Assembly: GCF_900101435.1 (NCBI RefSeq)
Contig: NZ_FMZH01000001.1
Span: 806,001 to 870,000 of the forward strand
Direction of reading: 5' to 3'
Length of the DNA: 64,000 bases
DNA from: Pedobacter soli
GTDB lineage: Bacteria > Bacteroidota > Bacteroidia > Sphingobacteriales > Sphingobacteriaceae
In this document: one piece after another, positions 1 to 8,418 of the stretch
Numbering within the stretch: position 1 is the first letter of the stretch
How the letters are laid out: each line of letters starts with the position of its first letter
Made by a program: the position numbers and the translations under genes
Notes under the pieces: model-generated
Seen by the model: only the letters and a program-made list of their open reading frames with translations
Told to the model about the DNA's origin: nothing
Databases searched by the model: none

Positions 1-601
1 GCTTTATACGCTCGGAAATAAAATTCCTTACCTTGATTTTTTCGGTCTTAAAAAATGAGGGTGCTTTTGCCAAGTGATCGGCATAAAAAGAGCCTGAAAT
101 GATCCCATCGTCCAAAAGATTATGCAGATAAGCGCAAGGACTAACACCTATCTTATTTTCATAAACCTCGGTATTGAATGCTTCCAATAAAGCCGCATAA
201 GACCAGGCCTGGTAACTGGGATGGGTATCCTGAATCTGGTCCTTACCCCGGGACCAACTGATAATGGCATCCTTCTTTGTAGCCCTGACCGAAGACCATT
301 GCTTGAGCTCAATCAGCACGATATGGTCATTTCCATCCGCATCCTGCCCGGCAACCATAAAATCGATCCTGCTCATGGTTCCCGGTATCATATATTCGAT
401 ACTGATACTCACATCAAAGGGAACAAGCTCACTATCCAAAACAAAATACATATGCTGCAGAGAATGCTGCCAGGACCGGTAAAGCGATTCCTGCGTTTTA
501 CTTCCCCAGACCTTAAGCACCTGCGCTTCAATGATATCTTCGATCAGACCATTTGAAACATCATCCAGAAATTCAAGCTTGTTCTTTTTGTAAACGATCA
601 T
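1..601 (-). CDS. DUF2075-type (Schlafen-like/helicase) protein, N-terminal part
   Basis: The first 200 codons of a gene that continues beyond the left edge. The N-terminus begins MIVYKKNKLEFLDDVSNGLI and carries a restriction-endonuclease-like core: RIDFMVAG followed by HIVLIELKQW, then SYQAWSYAALL and CAYLHN. These match my memory of the N-terminal nuclease-like domain of DUF2075 proteins, which normally continue into a P-loop helicase domain; that part is not in the window. The ATG overlaps the stop of the upstream MazG-like gene by the ATGA pattern, so the two are translationally coupled. DUF2075 proteins are common in defence-rich islands; the role here is inferred. Confidence 0.7.
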   Translation of the reverse strand, partial: MIVYKKNKLEFLDDVSNGLIEDIIEAQVLKVWGSKTQESLYRSWQHSLQHMYFVLDSELVPFDVSISIEYMIPGTMSRIDFMVAGQDADGNDHIVLIELKQWSSVRATKKDAIISWSRGKDQIQDTHPSYQAWSYAALLEAFNTEVYENKIGVSPCAYLHNLLDDGIISGSFYADHLAKAPSFFKTEKIKVRNFISERIK

Positions 602-927
602 AGCTCATTATACTTCCTGGCATTCCCCTTAGACTTATCAACAGGATACTTTATCCCGTTTTTTCTGATCTTCTCCATCACGATCTCCTTCACATCAAGT
701 CCGAGTTTTTCAGCCAGCAGCAGCGCATAACCGATCACGTCTGCAAGTTCCTCCCTAAGTTTCTCCGGGTTTGCCTGTTCCGGCGATTTCCAGAGATAAA
801 GTTCAAGCAGCTCTGCAGCCTCGATATTGAGGGCAAGTGCAAGGTCTTTGGCATTATGGAATTGTTCCCAGTCCCGCTGATCGCGGAATTCGATAAGGGC
901 ATCGGTCATCTCTTGTATATCAGTCAT
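598..927 (-). CDS. MazG-like nucleotide pyrophosphohydrolase
   Basis: A 109-residue all-alpha NTP pyrophosphatase of the MazG/RS21-C6 type, which hydrolyses (d)NTPs to the monophosphate and pyrophosphate. Metal-binding helices are visible in EAAELLELYLWK and EELADVIGYALLLAEKLGLD (ExxE and ExxD pattern), with the conserved KYPV...GNARKY tail. An in-frame start 25 codons upstream gives a non-conserved hydrophobic extension, so the ATG at 927 is preferred; the length then fits the family. Its stop overlaps the DUF2075-type gene start. The pairing with a nuclease/helicase gene suggests a nucleotide-related defence or housekeeping role, which is inference. Confidence 0.85.
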   Translation of the reverse strand: MTDIQEMTDALIEFRDQRDWEQFHNAKDLALALNIEAAELLELYLWKSPEQANPEKLREELADVIGYALLLAEKLGLDVKEIVMEKIRKNGIKYPVDKSKGNARKYNEL

Positions 928-1177
928 ATCTTGTAAAGCGAAAAAAAATCCTATAGGACAGTAATGAACGAAGATAATCCTTTTCCTGAAAAACATAGAC
1001 ATTTTTCACCCATCCCCGATGCAGCATCAAAGCCGATAATATAGGGAATAACGAAATATTCAAAATTTTCTAGTTCTCTGGCCTCAGTGCGTATTTCACT
1101 AAAACTGTACAGCCCGTTGTACCGTCCTCAATTTATCTGTCTTTTTTGATCTATAATACTAGAAGAAGACAGGGGCA

Positions 1178-1207
1178 TAAAAAAAGCCACTACAATGAGT
1201 GGCTTTT
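1178..1207 (-). terminator. Rho-independent terminator
   Basis: A 10-bp perfect stem (AAAAGCCACT / AGTGGCTTTT) with a 6-nt loop. On the minus strand it is followed by a run of T. It lies 17 bp past the stop of the small minus-strand ORF at 1225-1413 and supports that ORF as a transcribed unit. Confidence 0.75.
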
Positions 1208-1224
1208 CAATATTTAAAACTGGC

Positions 1225-1413
1225 CTATCTGGCTTTGTGTTTTGCATTCTTCAATTCCGCCATAAAGATTTTTCCATCTTTTTCAGTACTGATCGCTTTC
1301 GAAAGACTGTCCTCCTTTCCCTGAGTGCCGACATCATGGGAAAGCTTGCCGGCCCTGTTTTGGCTGAGCACTTTGCGAAAGTTGATAAGCTGTTGTTGGA
1401 TACGTTTATTCAT
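1225..1413 (-). CDS. Small hypothetical protein
   Basis: A 62-codon ORF beginning MNKRIQQQLINF. The product is basic and hydrophilic with no membrane segment or family I recognise; its last part is rich in Lys and Glu. The start at 1413 is preferred over an upstream ATG that would add a hydrophobic stretch overlapping the intergenic region. A strong terminator follows directly. It is divergent from the frameshifted HTH gene at 1461-1806. It could still be fortuitous. Confidence 0.45.
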   Translation of the reverse strand: MNKRIQQQLINFRKVLSQNRAGKLSHDVGTQGKEDSLSKAISTEKDGKIFMAELKNAKHKAR

Positions 1414-1460
1414 AATACCACAAATATGCAAATAATAAAAACAGATAGAAACCACCACCA

Positions 1461-1806
1461 ATGAAATCAAAGAATCAACCTACCGGAAGTCATCCGCCAA
1501 CTCTTCGAAAAGGTTGAACGCATCGAATCAATAGTTGAACAGCTTCATCCCAGCGAAGAGGATAATGATGAACTCTTCAACATCAAGCAGGCAGCAGAGT
1601 ACCTGAAAGTCTCCATACAAGCGATTTATGCAAAAGTGAGCAGACTGGAGATACCGGGCAGAAAACCGGGCAAACGGTTATACTTCAGCAAACGCGAACT
1701 CCGCAGTTGGGTAGATCGTTCCAGGCGTAAAACCGCCAGTGAACTGATCAGTGAACTAAAAGAACTACCCAAAGTAAATATACTAAGTTATACTAGAATG
1801 GGTTGA
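1461..1806 (+). pseudogene. HTH (excisionase/MerR-like) protein, frameshifted near start
   Basis: One frame encodes INLPEVIRQLFEKVERIE, then a typical HTH_17 module (ELFNIKQAAEYLKVSIQAIY) and ends RSWVDRSRRKTASELISELK before a TGA at 1804-1806. That frame has no usable start: it is preceded by an in-frame TGA. The only good ATG, at 1461, is in another frame and hits a stop after 18 codons. Removing one A around 1469-1471 would join ATG AAA TCA to the HTH frame (MKSRINLPEV...). So this is a single-base frameshift, either a real pseudogene or a sequencing error. Such proteins are DNA-binding regulators common on Bacteroidota mobile elements. Confidence 0.7.
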
Positions 1807-2010
1807 TTTTGCACTAAAGTGTCCGGAAGCGATATCAAAACTATAATGAGATTTTCAGCAATCAACAATAAAACAGAACATTAAGCCATTTTTGATTAAC
1901 GCAGAAGTCTTTTGATCATCGATTGACACCTATGATTTTAAAATAATCATCATTTTGCTTTCTTAGGGTAAGGTCTATTTATTTATTCTGCCTCGGTGTA
2001 TCCGCATAAG

Positions 2011-2793
2011 CTAATGATCTGGTCTTAACCACTCCTGTTTTTTGGTATCAGGATCATACCTAAACACTCCTCCCCTCATGCCTACATAGACTACAGCGTT
2101 ATGGCAAACGACCGAGTTTGGAGAGAGATAGTATAACCAGCTGTCATTCTCATATAAGCTTTCAATACCTGACTTTTCATCTATCCGGAGCAGTGCAGAT
2201 GCCGTGGCAATCAGAAAACGGTTTTTACGATCGATGGTTATCGCTCTTGGGGCCGAAGACAACCTCAGGTAATCACCTGCAGTCCATTTTCCTGCTTTTT
2301 TTTCGATCTGGAGAATTGTCCCCTCGTTAACCGACATATGTGATAGCCCCTGGATGGCATAGACTTTCCCATCACGAGAGATAAACTGCTGCAGATTAAA
2401 ACGGCCGATCAGATAATACTCCTTCCCATCAGTGGAGAACCAGTTCAGACTTCCGCCAAATTCCCCGTTGTTAAAGCCTATCAGATAACCGTCATCTACC
2501 CTGAATGTAGTACGTACACCTGCAAAAGGGCTATAGAACTCCTGGCCTTCTTTTGGGGCCTGGGCTTCGATACTAAATGGAAGGTCATTTTTTTTGCCAT
2601 AAATTCCTTTCGCGGTTTTAATCTGATTATCCTGGATATAAACCCGGTAATCACTGCTGTGATTATAAATTAGCAGTGTGTCTTTATCCACTGGAAATGT
2701 GTGGCTTTTCCAATCTTTGATCAGCGAAGTATCCTTCTGGGCTTTTAGGGATACAGTGATCGTGAGCAATAAGAGCGTAACCAGGATTTTCAT
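2011..2793 (-). CDS. Exported hypothetical protein, possible beta-propeller
   Basis: A 260-residue protein with a clear Sec signal peptide (MKILVTLLLLTITVSLKAQ, cleavage likely after KAQ), as in many Bacteroidota periplasmic or surface proteins. The mature part contains repeated short strands with phrases such as DGYLIGFNNGEFGG, DGKVYAIQGL, DRKNRFLIATASALLRID and NAVVYVGMRGGVFRYD. These resemble blades of a beta-propeller, although there are too few for a full one. No catalytic motif is visible. It sits alone within the island, between a frameshifted HTH gene and a frameshifted DUF6088 gene. Function unknown. Confidence 0.7.
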   Translation of the reverse strand: MKILVTLLLLTITVSLKAQKDTSLIKDWKSHTFPVDKDTLLIYNHSSDYRVYIQDNQIKTAKGIYGKKNDLPFSIEAQAPKEGQEFYSPFAGVRTTFRVDDGYLIGFNNGEFGGSLNWFSTDGKEYYLIGRFNLQQFISRDGKVYAIQGLSHMSVNEGTILQIEKKAGKWTAGDYLRLSSAPRAITIDRKNRFLIATASALLRIDEKSGIESLYENDSWLYYLSPNSVVCHNAVVYVGMRGGVFRYDPDTKKQEWLRPDH

Positions 2794-2848
2794 GTTGTTA
2801 AGTTAAGTTTTTTAGCCCGGATTAATCTCCCCCTTTTTTTATCGTGCT

Positions 2849-3426
2849 TTAACGAATGAGTTTCACCAGATAATCATTGATTTTAACCGGACAGATTTTA
2901 AGATCCTCCATCAAGGCTTTCCCATTTTCCAGTGATAGCAATTCCTTGAACTTCTGCCGGGTAACAGGATTGATATTGTCTATACCGATTTCTTCCAACG
3001 CCTGGATAATCAAACTGCTGTACGCTCCCTTCATCGAAAGCTTTTTGGGCGTAGTGGTCTTAAACTTAATCACCGATTTTCCCACTTTGACCTGGCGCGG
3101 AGGACCGTCAGTGAGATATACCAGTTTGGTTGGCACCTGCGTGGTAAGCCCAAGCCGATGTAGCGCATATGCCCCCGCAGGCTTGATCCTCACTTTATCC
3201 TTTTTGGCAATCGCCTGGGCAATATCTTCCAGGGCCGGCATCAGCACACCAAAAACCGGATCCTTTTTAGGAATAATATGAATGCCATGACCGATCCGCA
3301 TGATCTGCCCAGCGCCATTTTAACAGCCGCCCCGCTTCCAGCCCCTCTAAAATCCGCAGGAAAAATCAAGGCACCCGCTTTCTTCCGTTTAACGCGCGGT
3401 TCTACATCCAAATGAACACTTGACAT
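2849..3426 (-). pseudogene. DUF6088/AbiEi-like antitoxin, frameshifted
   Basis: Two overlapping frames together resemble one DUF6088 protein, a family related to AbiEi-type transcriptional antitoxins. The 5' part starts at 3426 (SSVHLDVEPRVKRKKAGALI, then FPADFRGAGSGAAVKMALGR) and corresponds to the N-terminal winged helix. The 3' part, in another frame from about 3301, continues IGHGIHIIPKKDPVFG, PAGAYALHRLGLTTQVPTK, VYLTDGPPRQVKVG and TTPKKLSMKG. Between them several residues and the reading frame are lost near 3295-3315, so a small out-of-frame deletion is likely. No partner nucleotidyltransferase (AbiEii) gene is adjacent. A shorter internal product from 3301 is possible but would lack the DNA-binding part. 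Confidence 0.7.
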
Positions 3427-3717
3427 GTTACCTTTTTTAAAATAAAGGTAACAGATAAATCCCGTTATTAACGGTAAATTTCTCACAGTTTTCCAGACGG
3501 CAGCTATAAAACAAAGATGCACCAACAGCCCGATCTTCCAGAAGCAACCAGTGCAAAAACATTCGAAAATCATCAAGATTTAGAGCACAGCATTTTTCGA
3601 ACTGCTCCGAACCTCCAGGCACACACAGACTCAATCCCGTATAAGCAAAGGCCGGGCGAAGCCGGCAGGGCGCAACAGCGCGCCGGCCAAACATCAGAAG
3701 ATCACTGACTGCCAATA
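3427..3717. other. Intergenic stretch with G+C-rich nested inverted repeat
   Basis: No convincing gene. At 3650-3688 a very G+C-rich segment begins and ends with GGCCGG-type arms and contains two smaller hairpins (GCCGGGCGAAGCCGGC and GGCGCAACAGCGCGCC). Open frames on both strands across it have unlikely residue composition. It may be a dispersed repeat element; no second copy is visible here. Confidence 0.4.
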
Positions 3718-3750
3718 TAAAAAAACAAAAGGGCATGTGGAGTACCCTTT
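3718..3750 (-). terminator. Rho-independent terminator
   Basis: On the minus strand AAAGGG and CCCTTT arms form a hairpin with an 11-nt loop, followed by TGTTTTTTT. It lies 11 bp past the stop of the 307-residue gene and closes the three-gene cassette 3762-5505. Confidence 0.6.
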
Positions 3751-3761
3751 CGTCGTTTGAT

Positions 3762-4685
3762 TTAAGCTGCTTTCCTTTTAAGATACCTCCCGATCATCCT
3801 TTCCCACTCTGCAACATTATGGTGAACTACCCTGTCGAGGAATGACTTATGATTTCTCGCCGTTTGCTTGTCGAGCACGAAATCCTTATCAAAAAGAGAA
3901 AGTCTAAAAACATAGGTTGCATTTCCGCTCCTAAGATTCTCTAGAATAACAATATCATCCTGTTCGAATTCAAAACGAAGGTACTCATTAAAACCACCTA
4001 TCCCATCTGCTATATCCGAAGCATTATAATCTTCAAGCACTGCAAATCGGTAACTGTTCCCTCCATTGTCGGAGCCATAATCCCCTCTGATCAGGCGCTC
4101 CTTTATTTCATCTATCTTCTCGGCCATGGTCCCGATCCCGGACTGGAGTACTTTTCTTCCCAGATGCTGGGTGATGCGAAGAGCAGGTTCAAATTTACTG
4201 TCATAGATCATGTAGTAGCCACCAAGAATGACACAAATATTCATAGCTGCCTTCGCACGAAGAAAATGTGTCTCATCATCAACCATGTTAAACAACGGGA
4301 AATGGATGATCATCTCTTGCTGTGGAGACATATGTCTATATAACTTCAGCTCAAACCGGTGGGTCATTTCTTTTTCCCAAATATGAAACTCACGGTCATA
4401 TTCAATAATCTTACCGTGATAATTACTGTAATATTCGATGTGTTTTTCAATCGTTTCTTTGCGTTCCGGTTGCTTGCGCACAAATTTACCTTTTACGTTC
4501 TCCTTTAAAGGACCTTTTTTACCTGAAACGGTAAAACTGCCAGTCTTACCATTGATCAAGTCATTGAGATCAAGGTGGTCTTTTCCTATTTCTGTAATCT
4601 GATCAATACCGAAACCGATATAATAATCCTGACCATCAGAAAGCAAATCTCTAAGATGGCTTTCTGCATTAATAATTCTTCCCAT
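3762..4685 (-). CDS. Hypothetical protein, last gene of island cassette
   Basis: A 307-residue soluble protein I cannot assign to a named family. The N-terminal third has mixed charge, including IGFGIDQITEIG and a short lysine-rich linker. The middle contains HIEYYSNYHGKIIEYDREFH and a hydrophobic helix around AAMNICVILGGYYMIYD. The C-terminal segment (ENLRSGNATYVFR ... HNVAEWERMIGRYL) resembles a C-terminal module I associate with uncharacterised proteins beside nuclease or defence genes, where a phrase like 'YGNATYIF' precedes a conserved His and 'W'; that resemblance is from memory and weak. It starts 6 bp after the 222-residue gene, so the two are co-transcribed. A terminator follows. Confidence 0.7.
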   Translation of the reverse strand: MGRIINAESHLRDLLSDGQDYYIGFGIDQITEIGKDHLDLNDLINGKTGSFTVSGKKGPLKENVKGKFVRKQPERKETIEKHIEYYSNYHGKIIEYDREFHIWEKEMTHRFELKLYRHMSPQQEMIIHFPLFNMVDDETHFLRAKAAMNICVILGGYYMIYDSKFEPALRITQHLGRKVLQSGIGTMAEKIDEIKERLIRGDYGSDNGGNSYRFAVLEDYNASDIADGIGGFNEYLRFEFEQDDIVILENLRSGNATYVFRLSLFDKDFVLDKQTARNHKSFLDRVVHHNVAEWERMIGRYLKRKAA

Positions 4686-4691
4686 GATCAG

Positions 4692-5360
4692 TTATATTTC
4701 GTGGTAAATCTTAGCCAGTTCCTTACATAATTCCTTGGCCTCTGCTGCTGTAACCATTACATTACCATCCGCGTGAACCAAACGTTCTCCGAAAACATCA
4801 TAAGCCCAGCACAAGGTGGAATCCACGACTTCACCTGGCCCAACGACTTTTTCCTGAAGGTAAATTCTAAGGATGTTTGCAATGCTTTTTGATTGCTGCA
4901 GCCCAAATGGTTTTGATTTGGACACATGAAACTTTAACGCGCCAATCTTTACTACCCCATCTTCAACATAGCGGTAAACCAGTTCGGGGTTTACGTTGAT
5001 ATTAATGCCCTCAATCTCTATGTTTTTCTGATCCGGAAAAAGCACTTCATAACCATTTACCAAAATATGTTCAAAGCCCATTTCCATCACCTTATGAATA
5101 GCTTCGATAGAAACGGTTATATTATTTTTTGCTTTATCATCCTTTGGAACCTTATTTTTAAGATCATCCAGCGCTTGCTTCAGAACTCCGGTTTTAGCCA
5201 CATCACGAAAATAAACTTTCATCCTATTCTTTGCCAGCTGATACCAGGGCGTGAGTAGCTTATTTACATTGAGTTGCTGTTCAACAATTCTAGCTTTCCC
5301 CCTTGGGGTTGCTTGCCCAGCTTCTATAAACTGGTTTAACGATATGGTAAACATTGCCAT
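4692..5360 (-). CDS. Hypothetical protein, middle gene of island cassette
   Basis: A 222-residue soluble protein without signal or membrane segments and without a family I recognise. The C-terminal half has the pattern YVEDGVVKIGALKFHVSKSK, then QSKSIANILRIYLQEKV and LCWAYDVFGERLVHA. This suggests an alpha/beta domain with a charged strand-turn. The start is set by an unusually good Shine-Dalgarno sequence for this phylum (AAGGAGG, 8 nt before the ATG at 5360), which lies inside the last codons of the preceding 47-codon ORF. A second in-frame ATG two codons later is an alternative. It is tightly followed by the 307-residue gene. Confidence 0.7.
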   Translation of the reverse strand: MAMFTISLNQFIEAGQATPRGKARIVEQQLNVNKLLTPWYQLAKNRMKVYFRDVAKTGVLKQALDDLKNKVPKDDKAKNNITVSIEAIHKVMEMGFEHILVNGYEVLFPDQKNIEIEGININVNPELVYRYVEDGVVKIGALKFHVSKSKPFGLQQSKSIANILRIYLQEKVVGPGEVVDSTLCWAYDVFGERLVHADGNVMVTAAEAKELCKELAKIYHEI

Positions 5361-5361
5361 C

Positions 5362-5505
5362 TCAATTTCCTCCTTGATTGTCTTCAGATAATCGATTTAA
5401 TCTGAATGAGCTTCCCCTGCCATTCAGCACTACCGTTCCATAACGGGATTGTTTCCAGGGAACGATAACGCTCCCCAGAAATTCTTCAGATGTTTTTTTT
5501 GCCAT
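5362..5505 (-). CDS. Small ORF (47 residues) leading the island cassette
   Basis: Reading from 5505, the frame encodes MAKKTSEEFLGSVIVPWK, continues with SRYGTVVLNGRGSSFRLNRL and stops at 5362-5364, one base before the ATG of the 222-residue gene. The composition is balanced, with no rare repeats, and it supplies the Shine-Dalgarno sequence of the next gene, so translation would be coupled. I do not recognise the family. It could be a leader peptide, a small partner protein or a short regulator. No Shine-Dalgarno sequence precedes its own start. Confidence 0.5.
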   Translation of the reverse strand: MAKKTSEEFLGSVIVPWKQSRYGTVVLNGRGSSFRLNRLSEDNQGGN

Positions 5506-5850
5506 CTTCTTTTTAAAAAATTAAGTCAATAAATACCCTTACCCATTTAGTGGTGAAGGGATTAATTATTTTCCAAAAGCATAGCATGACTGGAAACCTC
5601 ATGGTTCCAAAAGGGAAGGGAAGAAAAATGAATTAATACTTGTATGCAAAACAACTTTTTATAATTTTGCACGTATTAATATAACAACTCTATTCCTGCC
5701 AACCCTATTGGCACGAATGATATCATAAAGGCCTGAGCTGTTTGGTCGCACTCAGGTCTTTAATCAACCACTCCTATCATTCTAAGCAAATTTAAGGTTT
5801 CTTAAATACTTAGTATTAACGAGTTATCCACAATAACATCGCTAATCTTT
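5506..5850. other. Intergenic region upstream of cassette
   Basis: About 345 bp of A+T-rich DNA between the ATPase gene end and the cassette start. It must hold the promoter of the cassette on the minus strand, but no clear TAnnTTTG box was picked out. The inverted repeat at 5727-5761 is listed separately. No ORF of note. Confidence 0.5.
5727..5761 (-). terminator. Probable terminator after ATPase gene
   Basis: The arms AAAGGCCTGAG and CTCAGGTCTTT pair with one mismatch around a 13-nt loop. The T run on the minus strand is short, so termination may be weak. The hairpin would also work from the plus strand. Confidence 0.45.
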
Positions 5851-8415
5851 TTAGTTCAATTTGTAAGTTTTAGCCATCTTGCCAATCTTCGCCATAACAT
5901 CTTTTACTGGCTGTTCAAGCTCCTTTCCCATTTTCAAATACTCATTAGCATCTTTTTGCCCACTTAAATCCAAAAAAGCAAAATATAACGGTTTGAGAAT
6001 ATCCTTCAAGTTATTAACCGAATCGAAGATTGTAGCAACCTCCTCATATCTACCCCGCAACACCAAAAGCATTATGACATCACTCACCAGCCTTTGATCA
6101 TTTTCTCCTTCGAAGTCAACATTTCGCTGGTTTTTTATGAAAACTTCGACCGAAGACGAGTAATTGCCATTCCACGCTAGAATAAATGCATTTTTCAGGA
6201 TAAAATAGGGATTATGCTCACTGTCATCAATTTCCTCAATTAACCTGGTTGCCTTCTTTTTACTCGGCCTTATCTCGGTATAAAGCATAAGTAAAAAATA
6301 ATAAAGCAGATAATATTCATATCCGTGCTTGTTGCCCTTTACGAACATTTTTCTGGCATCTTCAAGAACCTGCATCTCATCGAAATCCCCTAAAAGATGT
6401 TCGTCATAATCTTTAGGTGCAAATATCTTCGAAAGCCCCTTATATACTAGAAACTCAGGATCAGAACTAAATTTTTCATCATTCTCTTTAAGTATAGTCA
6501 AAGCCTTAATCTTGCTTTCATCTGAATTATCTTTCATCAAATAAAGGTCTAGTAAGGGCCTAGTAAAACCATCGTCCACTTTCATTCCCAGAAGGATATA
6601 TTTTTCGGCCTCTTCATAATCTTGCTGCTGCATTAAAAAGTCAACAAGCATCCCTATAGAATTAGAGTCTTTTTCATTCAAGCGTTCCATATAAAGTGCT
6701 TTGGCTTTCTCAACTTTATCTAAAGAAATATAGAAATTTGCTTTGGCTTCCAGCACACGATCGTCACGAGTATGATCTAAATCATCTATGCACTTTTGCG
6801 CCCTTTCATCGTCATTCACTAGCTGGTAAAAAGTACTTAACAAAAACGTTTGAGTTTCATTTTCAGTTTCTATGCTCTCAATTACACCGAACGCCCTGTC
6901 ACGGTCTCCAAGAGCCGCGTAATTCCAGGCCAAAAGAATATCCCTGCTCTGATCGGGATGCTCAATCGCATTCAACAGATCGATCGCACCGCTATAGTCC
7001 TTATTTCTATAAAGCTCCATAGCTCCAAAAAGCTGCTTTCCAGTCAGATCAGGCAACTCCTTACGCTGCTCTTCAGTTAGGATAGCCGATGTTGCCACAT
7101 AAAGTTTATTGAGACTTAAGATATCGAGATGTTTGGAGCCAATAAGTGCCTCTGTTAATAAGATTGCCGACTTCGCATGATATTTACCGCTTTTCAGCAA
7201 TTTGATATGACGTTTTAAAAAAACCTCAAAACCCTTCTCATCCTCATACCATAATTCCAAAAATCTGGTTAACCAGATTACTTTGCGCCGATCTTTACGA
7301 TCACCATGCCGCATTAAGTACCAAATATTAAAGAAACGTTCCTTTAGCTGGTAAAGATTATTTTTGGTAGAAGTTTCCTTCTTATCAATAACATTATTTT
7401 TCTCCAACTGCTGCAACTGAGCCGATATCAATTTGGTAGAAATCGAACGCCCATCGTCACGTAAATGAACGGCAATATCCTTGGTGCTCATCGCATCCCA
7501 TTGTTTAGCTACCACATCGATGATCCTGCGCTGTTGGACCGGCAAATCCTCTATACGATGTTTATAAAGTGGCGTAACCCGGTCCAGCACCAGCTGCAAA
7601 TCCGTTAATGCCGACCCATCCTGATCTGCCAAAACAACCTCATAAACCAACATCAAAGTACGTATTACCCCGCCTGTGAGCACAGCAAGCGTCTCCAACT
7701 TGGCTTTATTTTTTACAAGATCGATTTTCACATTTCCCTTCTCTGAAAGACTACTTAATAATTCCAGTGTTTCTTCCCTTGTTAAACCGACCAATGGAAT
7801 TATCCTGAAATGTTTAAACAGTGGCTCGGCATAATTCTTCTGATTGGTAACAACAATCGCTGAGGCGGCAACAATCCGGATCATATCACAGCTTCCCAAA
7901 ATCTGCTCAAAGCGTTTCTTTTCCTTTTCTGTTAGATTATCAAGGAAAAGCTGGGTAAAATTATCAAAGAACAGGATAAGCTTCTTTTTACGGGTGGTCA
8001 GAATCTCTAAAAGATAATTAAAACATTTTTCTTCATAATCATCACTATCTAAGAAGAGCTCGGTATGTCCATAATAAAGTCCGTTAGTATCCCAATATTC
8101 GTCAAGATACTTTAGCATTTTCTCCCAAAGACCTGACAGCGAAGTTAGATCATAAGACTCCTCATTAAAAAAAATCGGCAAAAGCCAGCTTCTGAGCGAT
8201 TCGGTATTTTCGATTTCATATTTCAATCGAAGCAAAAGAGTTGTCTTACCCATACCCCGCTGCCCCTGCAAAAGATAATGGCGCTGATCCCCCACCAAAT
8301 CTTCCTTGGAAATAATTTCAAATATTTCACTGAAAATTTTTGTCCTAACAACAAAAGCATCAATAAGAGAACTTTTGGATTGGCTCGCTGGATTATATAA
8401 CGTATGTTCTAACAT
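5851..8415 (-). CDS. AAA/STAND-like ATPase with winged helix and TPR-like repeats
   Basis: An 854-residue protein. Walker A is GQRGMGKT at 51-58 and Walker B LILFFDN near 146-152. A winged-helix-like region follows (RRIIDVVAKQWDAMSTKDIA ... FFNIWYLMRHGDR), as in archaeal-type ATPases. From about residue 400 to the end there are helical pairs of TPR character (ELYRNKDYSGAIDLLNAIEH, AEKYILLGMKVDDG). This architecture fits a signal-sensing STAND-like NTPase; many such proteins act in defence or regulation, which is inference here. The start at 8415 (MLEHTLYNPASQSK) is preferred: the upstream extension is encoded by three copies of a palindromic DNA repeat and would be a nonsensical hydrophobic tail. 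Confidence 0.8.
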   Translation of the reverse strand: MLEHTLYNPASQSKSSLIDAFVVRTKIFSEIFEIISKEDLVGDQRHYLLQGQRGMGKTTLLLRLKYEIENTESLRSWLLPIFFNEESYDLTSLSGLWEKMLKYLDEYWDTNGLYYGHTELFLDSDDYEEKCFNYLLEILTTRKKKLILFFDNFTQLFLDNLTEKEKKRFEQILGSCDMIRIVAASAIVVTNQKNYAEPLFKHFRIIPLVGLTREETLELLSSLSEKGNVKIDLVKNKAKLETLAVLTGGVIRTLMLVYEVVLADQDGSALTDLQLVLDRVTPLYKHRIEDLPVQQRRIIDVVAKQWDAMSTKDIAVHLRDDGRSISTKLISAQLQQLEKNNVIDKKETSTKNNLYQLKERFFNIWYLMRHGDRKDRRKVIWLTRFLELWYEDEKGFEVFLKRHIKLLKSGKYHAKSAILLTEALIGSKHLDILSLNKLYVATSAILTEEQRKELPDLTGKQLFGAMELYRNKDYSGAIDLLNAIEHPDQSRDILLAWNYAALGDRDRAFGVIESIETENETQTFLLSTFYQLVNDDERAQKCIDDLDHTRDDRVLEAKANFYISLDKVEKAKALYMERLNEKDSNSIGMLVDFLMQQQDYEEAEKYILLGMKVDDGFTRPLLDLYLMKDNSDESKIKALTILKENDEKFSSDPEFLVYKGLSKIFAPKDYDEHLLGDFDEMQVLEDARKMFVKGNKHGYEYYLLYYFLLMLYTEIRPSKKKATRLIEEIDDSEHNPYFILKNAFILAWNGNYSSSVEVFIKNQRNVDFEGENDQRLVSDVIMLLVLRGRYEEVATIFDSVNNLKDILKPLYFAFLDLSGQKDANEYLKMGKELEQPVKDVMAKIGKMAKTYKLN

Positions 8416-8418
8416 TTT

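Noticed and set aside
221..556. Plus-strand ORFs at the left edge
   Set aside because: They are shadows of the DUF2075-type gene on the minus strand, whose product has clear family motifs.
1106..1122. Inverted repeat TGTACAGCCCGTTGTAC as an operator
   Set aside because: Arms of only five bases with no repeated copy; likely chance.
3437..3736. Minus-strand ORF of 99 codons
   Set aside because: It spans a G+C-rich inverted repeat, has a Cys/Arg/Pro-rich unlikely composition (RRAVAPCRLRPAFAY) and overlaps a terminator.
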